Made by a program: the position numbers and the translations under genes
Assembly (NCBI GenBank): GCA_037783545.1
Contig: JBBELK010000298.1
Location: 3,534,001 to 3,598,000, forward strand
Direction of reading: 5' to 3'
DNA: 64,000 nt
From: Henricia sp. BOLD:AAB3569
Lineage: Eukaryota > Echinodermata > Asteroidea > Spinulosida > Echinasteridae
In this document: in pieces, positions 43,005 through 54,343 of the stretch
How the letters are laid out: every line of letters starts with the position of its first letter
Position numbering within the stretch: position 1 is the stretch's first letter
Notes under the pieces: model-generated
The model's input: the letters and a program-made list of their open reading frames with translations, nothing else
Database searches by the model: none
Told to the model about the DNA's origin: nothing

Positions 43005-43690
43005 GCGGCGTTCACACTATTGCGGAAAAATGGCTTTGCGCGCGCATGTGCCATTGGTTTGTACAGAAACTGCTTTGCCCGCTTGTGCGCGGCCTGTCGA
43101 TGTCATATGTCGCGAAGCGCAAGAAGTTGAGAGCTGGGTCAAAGTTCAAATCTGTTGAACTTTGACCGCGGTGCGCTGACCTTTCCAACGCGCAGCCAAT
43201 GAGGTATCAGAGTAGATTGGTTCCCGATCCCTATAAATTGGTTCGCTTATTGCGAAAATATAGGGATCGGTAAAGGGCAGCCATGACGGGAAGAATTCTT
43301 CCCGTCACGTGGTTATTATTATTTTTATTTTGTTAGTAAGTGTGCAGATTTTGCATTGACATTTGTAACTTGGCCGTGCGTGTCGAACATATCCAATTAT
43401 GTAAATAAAGTACATTGCCTAAAGCAAAGGGCTTGGCCAATTTTTAAATATAAAAATCACAATGCGCACGCGCAAAGACGACCAATTGCAGATCAAGGTG
43501 AAGCGCCCTTTACCTGTCCTTATATTCTCATGTGTGGAATATGTGGACGGGAACCAGTCTAGTATCAGAGAAGCCCGAATTAGTTACCGCAGTTGAATTT
43601 TCTATTTTAGAAAATCGGCGATTGGGACCTCATGCAATGCAGTGAGTGCAGCGCGGCAGTGTGGTTTTTCCGCGATAGTGTGAACTCCCC
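43005..43690. mobile_element. MITE with GGCGTTCACACTAT ends inserted in the LINE remnant
   Basis: GGCGTTCACACTATTGCGG at 43007 is mirrored by CCGCGATAGTGTGAAC ending near 43687. The sequence is absent from the matching LINE copy at 47776 (ACACAGTTACGG), which acts as the empty site. It hosts the further insertion at 43213-43561. Confidence 0.75.
43213..43561. mobile_element. 349 bp element with TAGATTGGTTCCCG ends and 9 bp duplication
   Basis: GTATCAGAG stands exactly on both sides (43204-43212, 43562-43570). The ends are TAGATTGGTTCCCG and CGGGAACCAGTCTA, and an inner palindrome GACGGGAAGAATTCTTCCCGTC occurs near 43285. The 9 bp duplication suggests a Mutator-like mobiliser. Truncated relative: 12542-12841. 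The same terminal motif caps 16231-18462 and 50210-54296. Confidence 0.9.
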
Positions 43691-44300
43691 TTACGGTAGG
43701 CTGGGCAATGGGCGTGTCACTCGTATGACCGACAGTCGCATTCCCGTGGCGTTCCAAACAGCTTCTCTGCTCGTGGAACTCGTCCTGTCGGAAGACCGCT
43801 ACTAAGATAGAAGGACTCACTCAAGATTTGTGACCGAGTGCCAGGAGATATGAGCAAACCGCAGCCAATGACGTACAGTAGCCCATGGTGGCCTTAAATT
43901 ATGTGATCAATTTGCAGCACGAGATAACCACATCCCAAGCTAGGTACCGCACCGGCAATCCATATTGTACAGCTGTCGATACTGCAGCTGCCCATGCACA
44001 AGCAGGATTAGTATCCTCAGCCACGAACGTGCCTGTGCTTCTCTCAGGCAGTACATACACTACCACATAGTCTTGATATGTATTTTTCCTAAAGCATGCA
44101 TTTTTTTTCCAAATCGATGCAAACGATAGTCATATATTACCATAATACACCTGTCACACTATAGCCATCACATTCCATATAGGCCCATTCCACCCCAAAA
44201 CATCAAATTCCAGTTAGTGAAGTATGCAACTAAATTCTTCAATTTCCAAGATTCTTAGTATATGAATCACAATTTAGTTAACTCCATAGTTAACAACTAT

Positions 44301-44467
44301 ACACTCTAAAAACAGATTGGTTGAATTCAACCAATTGGTTGGTAGATATGTGTCCAACCAATATATTAGTTAAAATAACCAATCATATTGGTAATTTTTA
44401 TGATTGGTTATTTTAACCAATATATTGGTTGGACACAAATCTACCAACCAATCTGTTTTTAGAGTGT
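44301..44467. mobile_element. Fully palindromic MITE (ACACTCTAAAAACAG ends)
   Basis: ACACTCTAAAAACAGATTGG and its exact complement form the ends. Most of the 167 bp folds on itself through CAACCAATATATT blocks. No target duplication was seen. Confidence 0.9.
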
Positions 44468-47429
44468 TGGCATTTTAGTTCCTGCCAAGTCCTACTTGGC
44501 TGCAGGGCTTCATGGAATGGTTACATACGCGTGGTAAACCAAACATCGTGGAGAATAACACGTACGGCAGAAGAAACAATTAATTAAACATATGCAAAAA
44601 ACCGGCAGTTGACAGAAAGACGAGTGAAACAAGAATTTACATGCGACGATTACTTTTTACTTTAATTTCACCACAAACCACAAAAATCTACAGGCACGAA
44701 TTATTACACTTAATGCAGCAAAGCAGTTAATATTGGCATTATGGCGGCATGCAATAATTAAAAGGCAACATGCAGTAGATTATAGAGTTATGCAAAGACT
44801 AACGACTTGAGCTTTAACAAAAAAAATACAAGCAATTAACAACAAACCAAAGAAAAAGGTTAAACAAGCAAACAAAATCGGGCAAGCAAAAAAAGACTAA
44901 ACATTACATACCGGTATGAATTTAGCACTGCCCTGGATCCCGACCAGCCCAAGCATATGGGGAAGGGGAGTGCGGCGTCATACGCCGACCCTAGACACAT
45001 CACGACGACTCCCAGTAGTTACATCCCGTCAGGGTAAAAACATCAAGTGACCAGCACAACACAACGCAGCCTTGGTAGACACACCGCGGTAGCCACATCA
45101 CGGTAGCGTGGTCGGCGGAGAAACCACTCAGCATCCCAAGCATGGACTAATCGAGAACCCAAGGCAGTAGAAACAACGCCCTTATATAGAAAATCTTAAA
45201 CCAAAATCAACTAAACAAATAATATATACCGGTACATCTGTTAAAGACATGCATTAACAAAACAAACACGTTCGTTCAGGCACGCACATTCAAACCCGTG
45301 CATACCACGATGGAGCACAATTGACAATGCACACAACTACGTGAAAGAATTTCTACTAAAGTTCAGCCGTAACATTATATACAAACAATTTATGATGACA
45401 TAGAAGGATAACTACCTTTATGCTGAACTTAATATAAAATATGGCGGAAATAATTAAATATTTAGTGCACTTTCAGTGTCAAAAGTTGCATTTATTCACT
45501 TCACAAGATGCAAGATCTGTCAACTGGTTGAGTTATCTGGCAGCTATCCGTTTCCAACAAGAATTTACCAAAAATACTTGAGATGTTAGCCGAATTTAAT
45601 AATCTATTCCAGATAGATCCTTGACATTCTCCCAATGTAAACATTTATGCAAAATGACAATCCATCAAACAGTACAATGTAACTCTAATTAAGTTACATT
45701 CTGTATTGTAATTCTTACTTTCAAGATTTCACATAAATTGTACAAATCAGCACGTTAAGCAAACTTGAGACACCCCACACTAAGATTAGCATGATATAAC
45801 ACACTGCAATATATAATCATGCGTCTATTTACACACTCACAGCATAGCAATGTCTGAACTTTAGTACGTGTGAATATAGCTTTTACGTAGGGCCTACATG
45901 TATATCTAATTCATCTTTCTGTGTTACTATTTTATTTTTCATAATTTATAAAAATCACTCTTTATTAGAAATATACTATAGTCTTCGTTAGATGAATTGT
46001 ATGATGGGATTCTTTAATTCCGTTTCCATTTTGCATACGAGCTTAGAGTTAATTCGGACACTAATGCACTGCAATGCCCAACTTACAATAGGCCGTATAC
46101 GAATAGCTGCAATCTTGTAAGGAAAATTTTGATATTTAAATTAATGAAGCCCAATTAAAATTGGCCAACAATGCAAGCACAAAAACGGCAACCATGCATG
46201 TCTTCAAGAAACAGCTATTCGATACGGTCTAATTCACAAAATACACGTTCTTTGAAGAGCGTCACCAGATTTTTCCAGAACTTGATTTCGTTCTAAACTG
46301 TCTGACAAAATACCTCCCAAACATACTACCCATGGGAAGAAAACAGGAAATGTTTAATCTACAACATGGATGTGGCAGCATAAAGGTTGGTTTATGGAAC
46401 CAGATAAATTAGTTTACAAAACATTCGGGGGTTTTTCGACGATATCCTTAAAAGTATACGAACGCGAAATATTTAAAACGCGAAATTTCAAAACAGTATA
46501 ATGAGAAAAATATGTCAATTTATATGTCTGGTATCAAAATCTCAACACCCATGGGAAAAATGGGGGTCAAACATGTGATCTGGTCACGCTCTTTTAACAG
46601 CTGAGAATAACAACAAACGCTGCGTACAATAGTCAAAGGCTTCATATATCTTTATGTAAGGTACGTTTACATGTCTGAGTACTATATACATATACAAAAG
46701 AAGCTTCGAATTTGCATTTTCAATTTAATAAATCAATTTAGTCAAAGGCTTAATTCATAAATCTTTACAGGTGATACGATGCGTACAATATAAAACCAAA
46801 GTTAAAATGCATTTTCAATACAATTTATTTAGCTAAACAGCAATAACAAAATTCTCACCATATTGTCTTTTTACAGGGACGGTTTTTCGGAAGAATTTTC
46901 AAAGGTAAAAAATGTACGTTTCGGCTTTCAGACTGTTTTGTATTGCATTTTAGTACTCGTAAACACCATGTCCCCCTGCTGTATCGTGAGACCGTGACCG
47001 CCGAATTTGAAAGTTCTGGGGCCAAACGTTTATACTAAACCCAGTTACACTAAAATAGCCTGTTGCATACTAAGCCCAATTGGTAACTATTGATAAAACA
47101 TCACTAATGTTATATAGTTACTTTCTCTGTTTCTTACTATGTATTAGACGGTCTATATGTAACTCCAAGTCACTACAAGAACTATATCGTGGATATGTTT
47201 GCTTTCTTTTTCTCCATACTTGACAGGCATTCTCGTAACTCATATTTTAATTAATAAAATATTCAAAATATTTCACTCATTTTTTAACCTGCGGAAATCC
47301 TGCACGCTGTTGGCTGGGAATAGCTGCCCATGGTGCATGGTCACAAATACGAGCAAAACAGAAGTTCAGTGGCCCTTCAACACTTCCCCTTCAACACCCG
47401 CCCATGGTAGGCCTAAATGGAGAACCTCT
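44468..47429. other. Long non-coding stretch with one MITE (46088-46232)
   Basis: 46088-46232 is a member of the TAGACCGTATCGAATAGC family (left end damaged). Nothing else can be named. The sequence is AT-rich, with no frame longer than 60 codons between 44070 and 47199. 46280-46560 weakly resembles 35570-35880 (ATCCACGGG/ACCCATGGGAA and ACGATATCCTTAAAA blocks), suggesting an older copy of the flank repeat. Confidence 0.45.
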
Positions 47430-47975
47430 CGTCCTCTCAACAATGTTGCCTCCTTCAAGTAGCTAGGCAGTACAGTTTCCTCAGTTGGATAAACAGCTCG
47501 ATGTCAGAATAGGAAATGCGTCCCAACTCTGAGACCGCCTGTGGTCATACCGTGACATCAAGGTAAATACCAAAATAGCAGTGTATCAAGACGTAATCCT
47601 TACTACCTTGCTCGATCCGTAGACCTGAAACATGGACTCTCTACCAACGACACATCCCACCAAATTCAACAGCGGCATCTCCGTTCCATACACTGATCGA
47701 GTAACCAATATGATGACGCATTGCGTGGAGCAAGCTAACATACCAGGCGTCGAGATTCTCCTTCGTACAACACAGTTACGGTACTATAGGCTAGGCAACT
47801 GGGCATGTCACTCGTCGTATGACTGACAATCGCATGCCCGTAGCAATTAGCGTTTCTGCTCGTGGAACTAAGATGAAAGGACTCTCTCAAACTTGAAAAC
47901 TATCTCAAGCGGTGCACGATTTCTGTCACTAAGTGGCAGGGGATATGAGCAAACCGGAACTGATCTAGGCCTCAT
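47430..47975 (+). pseudogene. LINE remnant 2: 3' end of a reverse transcriptase ORF
   Basis: Reading in shifting plus-strand frames: SFKYLGSTVSS (if one base is overlooked near 47462), then ETWTLYQRH (47630-47660), then DRVTNMMTHCVEQANIPGVEILLRTTQLR (47696-47780), then a degraded match to the GHVTRM block. These follow the order of the C-terminal part of a non-LTR reverse transcriptase ORF. Stops at several places make it a pseudogene. It lacks the insertion at 43005-43690 found in remnant 1. Confidence 0.7.
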
Positions 47976-48106
47976 TAGAGATATTTCCAATTACAAAATC
48001 CTCGACATTCTCCCAATTTAAACCTTCATGCAAAATAAAATAATTCATCAAACAGTACAATGTAACTTTAATTAAGTTCAATCTGTTGCACAAATCAGCA
48101 CGTTAA

Positions 48107-48243
48107 AGGCACAGGCTCGTCAGCAATGCGCGCGCGCCAAACTCGTGCAACAAAATACGCAGCTAGCTCCGTGCCTTTGCTACACGGAGCTCCGTATTTC
48201 GGGGCACGAATTTGGCGCGCGCATTGCTGACGAGCCCCTGCCT
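48107..48243. mobile_element. Palindromic TTAA MITE
   Basis: AGGCACAGGCTCGTCAGCAA at the left is mirrored at the right (TTGCTGACGAGCCCCTGCCT), with TTAA on both sides (48103-48106, 48244-48247). GCGCGCGCGCC in the arms makes it strikingly GC-rich in AT-rich surroundings. Confidence 0.9.
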
Positions 48244-48247
48244 TTAA

Positions 48248-49344
48248 CCTACGGTACCAATTCCTTCAATTTGTACACGATTTTTTTATAGGACCAAGGG
48301 ATGACGCATGATCGTCAATATACACCACAAACAAATTCGTGCCACGAATTTTACCGCGCTCTATACATTGCACGAGTAGGGCAGCTGCTCTTACAATCTC
48401 AGAGGGTGCACATGGTGACTCATTATTTATGCGAGCTCGCCATGCGTTGCTTAAGCCGGGCGTACACCTTGCGTCCCGACTCCGTTGTACGATTACACGT
48501 ACACGCCAAATTTCAAGCATATTTGAATTTCTGCGATTGCGTTTTGACGGACACGTGCACAACATTGCCATCGGAACGCATCACAAATCCCGTACACTTT
48601 GTGATGCAACTGCACAACTTGCGCTATCGTGATCGAATCACAGACGAAACGCAAGGTGTACGGCCGGCTTTATAGGCTAATCGAATCACGCGCTCGCTAA
48701 TTTGTGTGTGTGTCGTTGTATGTATGTCGTTTGTACCCACAGATACCCATTAAAATCAAGATACGAAACAGAGGCCGTACGCGCATAACCGCGCCTTCTC
48801 ATTACCATATTTTATAGCCACCTTTATTTGCATAGTTTTTGGCACATTTGCATAACTATTTGCATGATTTTGGGCACCGTAATTTGCATGATTTTGGGCA
48901 CCGTATCATTTGCATGATTTTGGGCACTTCTACAGGGGTTTTCGCGCATGCGCACAGATGAAAGTGTCACGTCGTCAAGTGTGGATACGCGCGCATGCAC
49001 CACGCGATTTCATCTGTGGATTTCATATGATAACGCGATGCCCATGCGCGACGCGCGCGCTGCAGTGGCTCGCGCACACGTACGCGTACGCCGGCCAGCA
49101 ACATTTCGTATTGGTATATATTTCTGTGCAGAATTTAGCGTGACTTTTCGCCAGTTTCCTTTCCTTTTCGCCATTAAGCAGTTTGGTGATGTGTAGGGCA
49201 TTTCTAAACCTGTCAATGCCAGAGATTAGGACACACGGAACCTTGTTTGCACATCGGCTTCCAGCAAACCTTTCTTATAAAGTTTGTGTCTTGTTTTTTG
49301 AACTTGATATCCCGGACTCCGTCCTCTATGCAGTATGCGGTAAG
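48248..49344. other. Non-coding stretch with a short tandem repeat (48845-48930)
   Basis: 48845-48930 holds three units of TTTGCATGATTTTGGGCACC. 48660-48480 and 48340-48420 contain GC-rich words that create open frames on both strands; none looks like a gene. 48950-49090 is CpG-rich with GCGCATGCGC words. Confidence 0.4.
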
Positions 49345-49607
49345 GAGTCCATACCGGTCGAAATCGTCTTTAATAAACCTTGCATTACCGCGGCAGATTC
49401 CATTTTGTTGAATTTCAGCGTAATAGGCCCGAAATTTGCGCCACACTGAAGCAAGATGGTAGTTTTTCAATTTGTTTTTCTCTCCGGATATGTTCATTTT
49501 GACGTCATGGGGTGAAACAAATTTACATATTTAATGTTTAATATTACTTTTGAAAGCCATCATCCTGTGTGAAAGTATTTAATTTCTTACAGAAATTAAA
49601 TACCTAC

Positions 49608-49741
49608 AATACGTTTAATATTACGTTTAATACTTTTATTACGTTTAATACTTTTAATACTTTCAATACGTTTAATACTTTCAATACGTTTAATACTTTC
49701 AATACGTTTAATACTTTCAATACGTTTAATACTTTCAATAC
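49608..49741. repeat. TTTAATACTTTCAATACG minisatellite in copy 2
   Basis: Mostly regular 18 bp units (GTTTAATACTTTCAATAC), more homogeneous than the array at 15588-15757, as if recently expanded from one unit type. Confidence 0.85.
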
Positions 49742-51004
49742 GCTCGCGTACTAGCCGAGGTTACCTTAGCTCTAGCTTTATCGTGTGGTTTTCTGTATTA
49801 GAGCTTAGTTAGGGTACTTTATCAACATGAACACGACATCTCAAAACATTGAAATCAAAATGTTTAATTTTCTCCCCGTGACACACTAATTTCCACTGGG
49901 ACTCACCCACACATTGTCAGGCATAACCACTACGCAGGTCCTTAAGAGAAATAACTAGCCACGATGAAGATTCTGCCTGCAATTGCAGCGAAAAAAGGAG
50001 GGCCTGGGTTTTCGGTTTGCTCGGGACGACGGCTCGTTGCTTTGTAATTGTGCACAGACTGGTGTGCACACTTATCTGCACCCGCACCGCGTACGTCCGA
50101 GTCGTCGGGTGTGCGCTTCAGTCGGTTGGTCGGACATAGGCCGACGCGGTGTGAGTGCAGATAAGTGTGCACACCAGTCTGTACACAAAGCAACGAGCCA
50201 TCGTCCCGATAGTCTGGTACCCGGACCAATTTCTTTTTGAATAGACTGAATTTAAGGTCCGCCAGCCCCCAATTCCGCCATTTTGAAACAGGAGGAATTC
50301 CTCCTTTTTCCGAAGGTTTCCGAAGTTACCCAAATGTACGTCCAGTCGTCCGGACGTTACCGTCATTGTTTCGAGAATTTGAATTGATGTCGCGTGCACG
50401 TACGCGTGCCGCTGCGTGTGTATTTATGGTGATGCCACGGATTTAAAACTACGCAGTGGCTATCAATGGCTATAGTTACGGTAACCGTATGAATGGCTAT
50501 AGTTACGGGATTGCAACAGCAGATTAAAACTAATGTACAATATGGAGCTCACTGGGTGATGCAGACAAGGTTTGAATTTTCTTTGTTAAGCTAGCCTACA
50601 TGTATATTAAAATTTAAGGTTGATATATTAAATTTGTACCCCTTTCAAATTGTTGTACACTCATGCTATAATAGCGCGCTATAATAGCGCGCAACGCGCT
50701 TTGAAAATTAACGGTTATGTGCTCCTAAAAATAAATGCATGACCTAATGCTTCAAGTGTATTTTAAACACCACAGTAGCTGGTCCTCATATTCAGTCTCT
50801 GTATGTGAAATATGTGGAGCGGGAACCAGTCTGTCGTCCCGAGCGAACCGAAAACGCAGGGCCTCCTCATAAAGGGGACAGGCTAAGAACTGCCAAGACT
50901 CAAATCGCCCGGCAAACCGAAACTACTACAAAACAGCCCGACGTCTTACAAATTGCGTCTGTGGAACACCAAAAGGGCGTAGTATTACACAGGCACAGGC
51001 TATA

Positions 51005-51590
51005 CATCGCTACTCCATAAGACACTGTGCTTTATTTCACTACACAAACTTGAAATCACTACATCCATACACTGTGTACAAAAAGAAAGCCCCAACCTAC
51101 AAAGAAGGAAAATCGCTACATCGCTACTCCATAGACACTGTGATATATTTCACTACACAAACTTGAAATTGCTACACCCATACATTGTGTACAAAAAAGA
51201 AAGCCCCAACCTAGCTACAAAGAAGGAAATTCGCTACATCGCTACTCCATAAGACACTGTGCTTAGTTCACTACACAAACTTGTAATCACTACACCCATA
51301 CATTGTGTACAAAAAAGAAAGCCCCAACCTAGCTACAAAGAAGGAAATTCGCTACATCGCTACTCCATAAGACACTGTGCTTAGTTCACTACACAAACTT
51401 GTAATCACTACACCCATACATTGTGTACAAAAATGAAAGCCCCAACCTAGCTAAGGAAATTCGCTACATCGCTACTCCATAAGACGCTACTCCATGAGTT
51501 CACTACACAAACTTTAAATCACAAAAATCCATACAGTGTGTACAAAAAAGAAGGCCCCAACCTACAAAAAAGGAAAATCGCTTTCTCAGA
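51005..51590 (+). repeat. ~115 bp satellite, five units in copy 2
   Basis: Unit starts CATCGCTACTCCATA are near 51007, 51120, 51238, 51356 and 51466. The third and fourth units are almost identical to each other, which points to a one-unit duplication after the copies separated. Confidence 0.9.
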
Positions 51591-51609
51591 AAATCTTAAA
51601 TTTTCATCA

Positions 51610-53404
51610 TGCTAGGAGTCCACTGGGCCAGCGCCAGTTGGTGCCAGTTCGCGCCAAAGATTATGTGATTGGCGCGTAGTGGCTCGCTGTGGCGCCGAAT
51701 TAATGTCCGCTCGGCATGTGTCGCCAAGTGGAATAAACTGGGTGCCATATGGCGTGCGCCAAATGCCACCCGGCTTGCTCCAAAATGTTGCGCCAGTTTG
51801 CGCCAGTTCGCGCCATTACACGGCCATTTGATTCCAAAATTCACCCTGTTGGCGCCATTCGCGCCAATAGACGGCTACTTTGCGCCACTTGGTGATTAGT
51901 TTGTGCCAAAGGTCGCCATATTGGTTTGAACTTGCCGCCGATTGGCGCTACTTGCCGACTATATAAATACCGGCCATCGGCTACCTGGTTCAGACCCTCC
52001 TCAGCTGCTGTATGAACAACATCTCTACTAAATAATTACAATTTTGATATGTCTGAGGCTTTTGATAATGTTGGAGTGATGATGCTGCTCCATCAGAAGA
52101 TGATGAGAGATGCTGAGGTGGCCACTGCCTATCAACTTATGCTGGCCAATCCTGAAGAAGAAGAGCCTCCTAAGAAGAAAAGGAAGCACAACTGGTGGTT
52201 TAGACCCATGCTCCACCCACAGTTGAGGGCCGAACGTGGACAGTACCACACTTTGATGGAAGAGCTGAGGGAGAATGACAGGAGGAAGTTCAAGAACTAC
52301 ACCAGGGTGTCCCCAGAGATGTTTGATGACCTGTTGGTCAGGCTTACACCCCACTTGCAGAAGAAGGACACCCACTTCAGGAAGGCCATTCCCCCTGGTC
52401 TCAAGTTGTCCGTCTCCCTGCGCCATCTCGCCACTGGGGCCACCTATGCCGAGCTGTCTTACAACTTCCGAGTGGGCAAGGAAACCATCCAGAAGTTTGT
52501 CCCTGATGTAGCCAGAGCGATAGTGGATGAGTATGCTGCAGAAGTCATCTCCCTCCCCATAACCAATGAAGGCTGGCTTGAGGTTGCAGGTGATTTTGAA
52601 GCCAGATGGAATCTTCCTCACTGTCTGGGAGCCTATGATGGAAAGCACATCCGTCTCCAGAAGCCCAACAAATCAGGCAGCCTTTACTTCAACTACAAGC
52701 AGTTCTTCTCGGTTGTCCTGATGGCTCTGGTAGATTCAAAGTACCAGTTCCTGTGGATCGATGTGGGTGGGGTTGGCCATCAGTCTGATGCCCAGATCTA
52801 CAGCAACAGTGAACTGAAGGAGTGCATTGAAGCTGGCACTTTAGGCATCCCAGATCCAGCTCCTCTTCCCCATGATGATGAAGAGCACCCTATGCCGTAC
52901 TTCTTCGTGGGAGACGATGCCTTCGCCATGAGGACGTACATGATGAAGCCCTATGGCCGTCGTAACATGGACCAACAGCAGAAGATCTTCAACTACAGGC
53001 TGTCCAGGGCAAGGCGCGCGTGGTTGAAAATGCCTTTGGTATTCTGGCTCTGCGGTTCCAGTGCTTCCTTGGCTCAACTTGGCGCGCGCCATTACATTCC
53101 AGTGGATTCCAATAGGCGGATTGTTTGCGCCAAAGGGTGATATGTTCGCGCCATTTGGTGCCACTTGGCGGACACTTGGCGCTGATTGCTCGATGCAAGT
53201 GGCGCGACGAAAATTTCAAACATTTTGAAATTTTCTTGCCGCCACATTCAAATTTGGTGCCGTTACGGGCCACCACGAGCCAGTTGGGAGGCAGTTTGAG
53301 CCACTACACGCCACTAGGCACCTTATTGGCGACACTAGGCGCCACAGCAAATTGCATTGGCGCAAACTGGCACCAACTGGCGCTGGCCCAGTGGACTCCT
53401 AGCA
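51610..53404 (+). mobile_element. PIF/Harbinger DNA transposon with TCA duplication
   Basis: The ends TGCTAGGAGTCCACTGGGCC and their complement are inverted for ~45 bp with one mismatch. TCA lies on both sides (51607-51609, 53405-53407), and copy 1 has a single TCA at 17603-17605 in otherwise identical flanks, so the insertion is exact at 1795 bp. A 3 bp duplication and a DDE_Tnp_4-type transposase fit PIF/Harbinger. Both subterminal regions are packed with TTGGCGCCA-like words, likely transposase binding sites. A TATATAAATA box (51960-51969) precedes the gene. The separate Myb-like second ORF of full Harbingers is absent. Confidence 0.95.
52049..53140 (+). pseudogene. Harbinger transposase, frameshifted and shortened
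   Basis: The frame from the ATG at 52049 encodes a DDE nuclease-type transposase. Visible: a lysine/arginine-rich PPKKKRKHNWW nuclear-signal-like segment (about residues 40-50), helix-turn-helix-like LSVSLRHLATGATYAELSYN, GAYDGKHIR (catalytic Asp 197), GHQSDAQIYSNSEL (Asp 247) and FFVGDDAFAMRTYMMKPY (Asp 289). At about 53018 the frame shifts: the conserved VVENAFGILALRFQCF with the catalytic Glu continues in the next frame, as if a GC dinucleotide had been gained in GCGCGCG. Even that reading ends at 53120 in subterminal repeat, so the C-terminus is missing. It is probably inactive, although the rest is well preserved, suggesting a young insertion. Confidence 0.9.
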
Positions 53405-53663
53405 TCAGGGACCAATTTCATGGCGCTGTTTAGCACAAACAATTTGCTTAGCACATAATTTATTTGATTTATAAAATGGGTTCCCAAAAAAAACTGAATG
53501 TCAATAGAAACAGTATAGCCTAAGGTGTACCAAAATATTAGTAAATCATCTACAATTTTGCCTGACCTGGCAACTCATAGGCCTATGTTGTCAAGCAAAG
53601 CAATTCAGCGCTAAGCATATTTTTGTGCTAAATTTAACAGTCCTATGAAATTTGCCAATGATC
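53405..53663. mobile_element. MITE with GGGACCAATTTCATGG ends, copy 2
   Basis: Orthologous to 17605-17860; the Harbinger element lies immediately against its left end. Confidence 0.7.
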
Positions 53664-53775
53664 TGCATTTACTGATGCTTCTTAAGTCCTTTTGAGGGAA
53701 AAATACTCTTGGAAATATCACCGGAAGTGCTTCTCAGCCAACCAAAGAACAGTCCTCCTTACCCCCACCCCCGTA

Positions 53776-53837
53776 CCCCCCCCCCCCCCCCCGTCCCCCC
53801 CCCCCCCCCCCCCCCGTACCGCCCCCCCCCCCCCCCC
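53776..53837. repeat. Poly-C tracts in copy 2
   Basis: Three C runs interrupted by GT or TACC, longer than the equivalent tract at 17985-18032. The proline-rich frames across it are artefacts. Confidence 0.9.
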
Positions 53838-54343
53838 GCCCCAGTTTTTGTCTGCTTTGAACCGTTGCTTGGGGATTTTGACGCAAAATTCAAATGTTCA
53901 GTTCATCCGGGAGCGAAATCCGCATGTTTTGCGCCATGTTTGGGATCAGTTTTATAACAAAGGATCCTTTAAGCACCTGTTCATGCATCATGCGCCGTGC
54001 CAATACAAATTAAATATATTAACCTTAAAATATTACACATGCTTACTTTAGCATCAAAAATCTAATTCAAACCTTGTCTGCATCATCGTAAAATAAATAC
54101 GCGGCCAAACACTGACAAATCGTACCCGACAATTAACCATAACGTCCGGACGTGCATTCGGGTAACTTCGGGAACCTTCGGAAAAAGGAGGAATTCCTCC
54201 TGTTTCAATATGGCGAACAAACATGTATACTGGCGGCGGTTGTCGAACCTTAAAATCAGTCTAGTGATCGATTTTTTTGGTCCGGGAACCAGACTAGCTT
54301 TTGCCTCACACGTCTGTATGCGCATGCGTGCATAAATTTGAAT

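Larger units (their letters stand above)
42823..44070 (+). pseudogene. LINE remnant 1: 3' end of a reverse transcriptase ORF, interrupted
   Basis: CTGAAACATGGACTCTCTACC reads ETWTLYQRH, the usual motif near the end of non-LTR reverse transcriptase ORFs, followed by degraded VTN, QANLPDAEILL and RTT matches. The reading is split by 43005-43690 and resumes with the GGCNNGTCACTCGTATGACC block (related to the GHVTRM motif). A parallel copy lies at 47430-47975. Many stops and frameshifts make it inactive. The clade cannot be fixed from this much. Confidence 0.65.
50210..54296. mobile_element. Large TIR element with TAGTCTGGT ends, copy 2
   Basis: The same element as 16231-18462, with its right arm slightly more complete (a GTCGAACCTTAAAATCAGTC block is present). 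It contains one GCGCGCAAC unit, five satellite units, a GGGACCAATTTC MITE, a longer poly-C, and the Harbinger insertion. Confidence 0.65.

Noticed and set aside
48301-48675. 124-codon plus-strand frame
   Set aside because: There are overlapping open frames on both strands in a GC-rich patch, no domain features and no start context.
52028-52648. 206-codon minus-strand frame
   Set aside because: It is the antisense of the Harbinger transposase and has no domain of its own.
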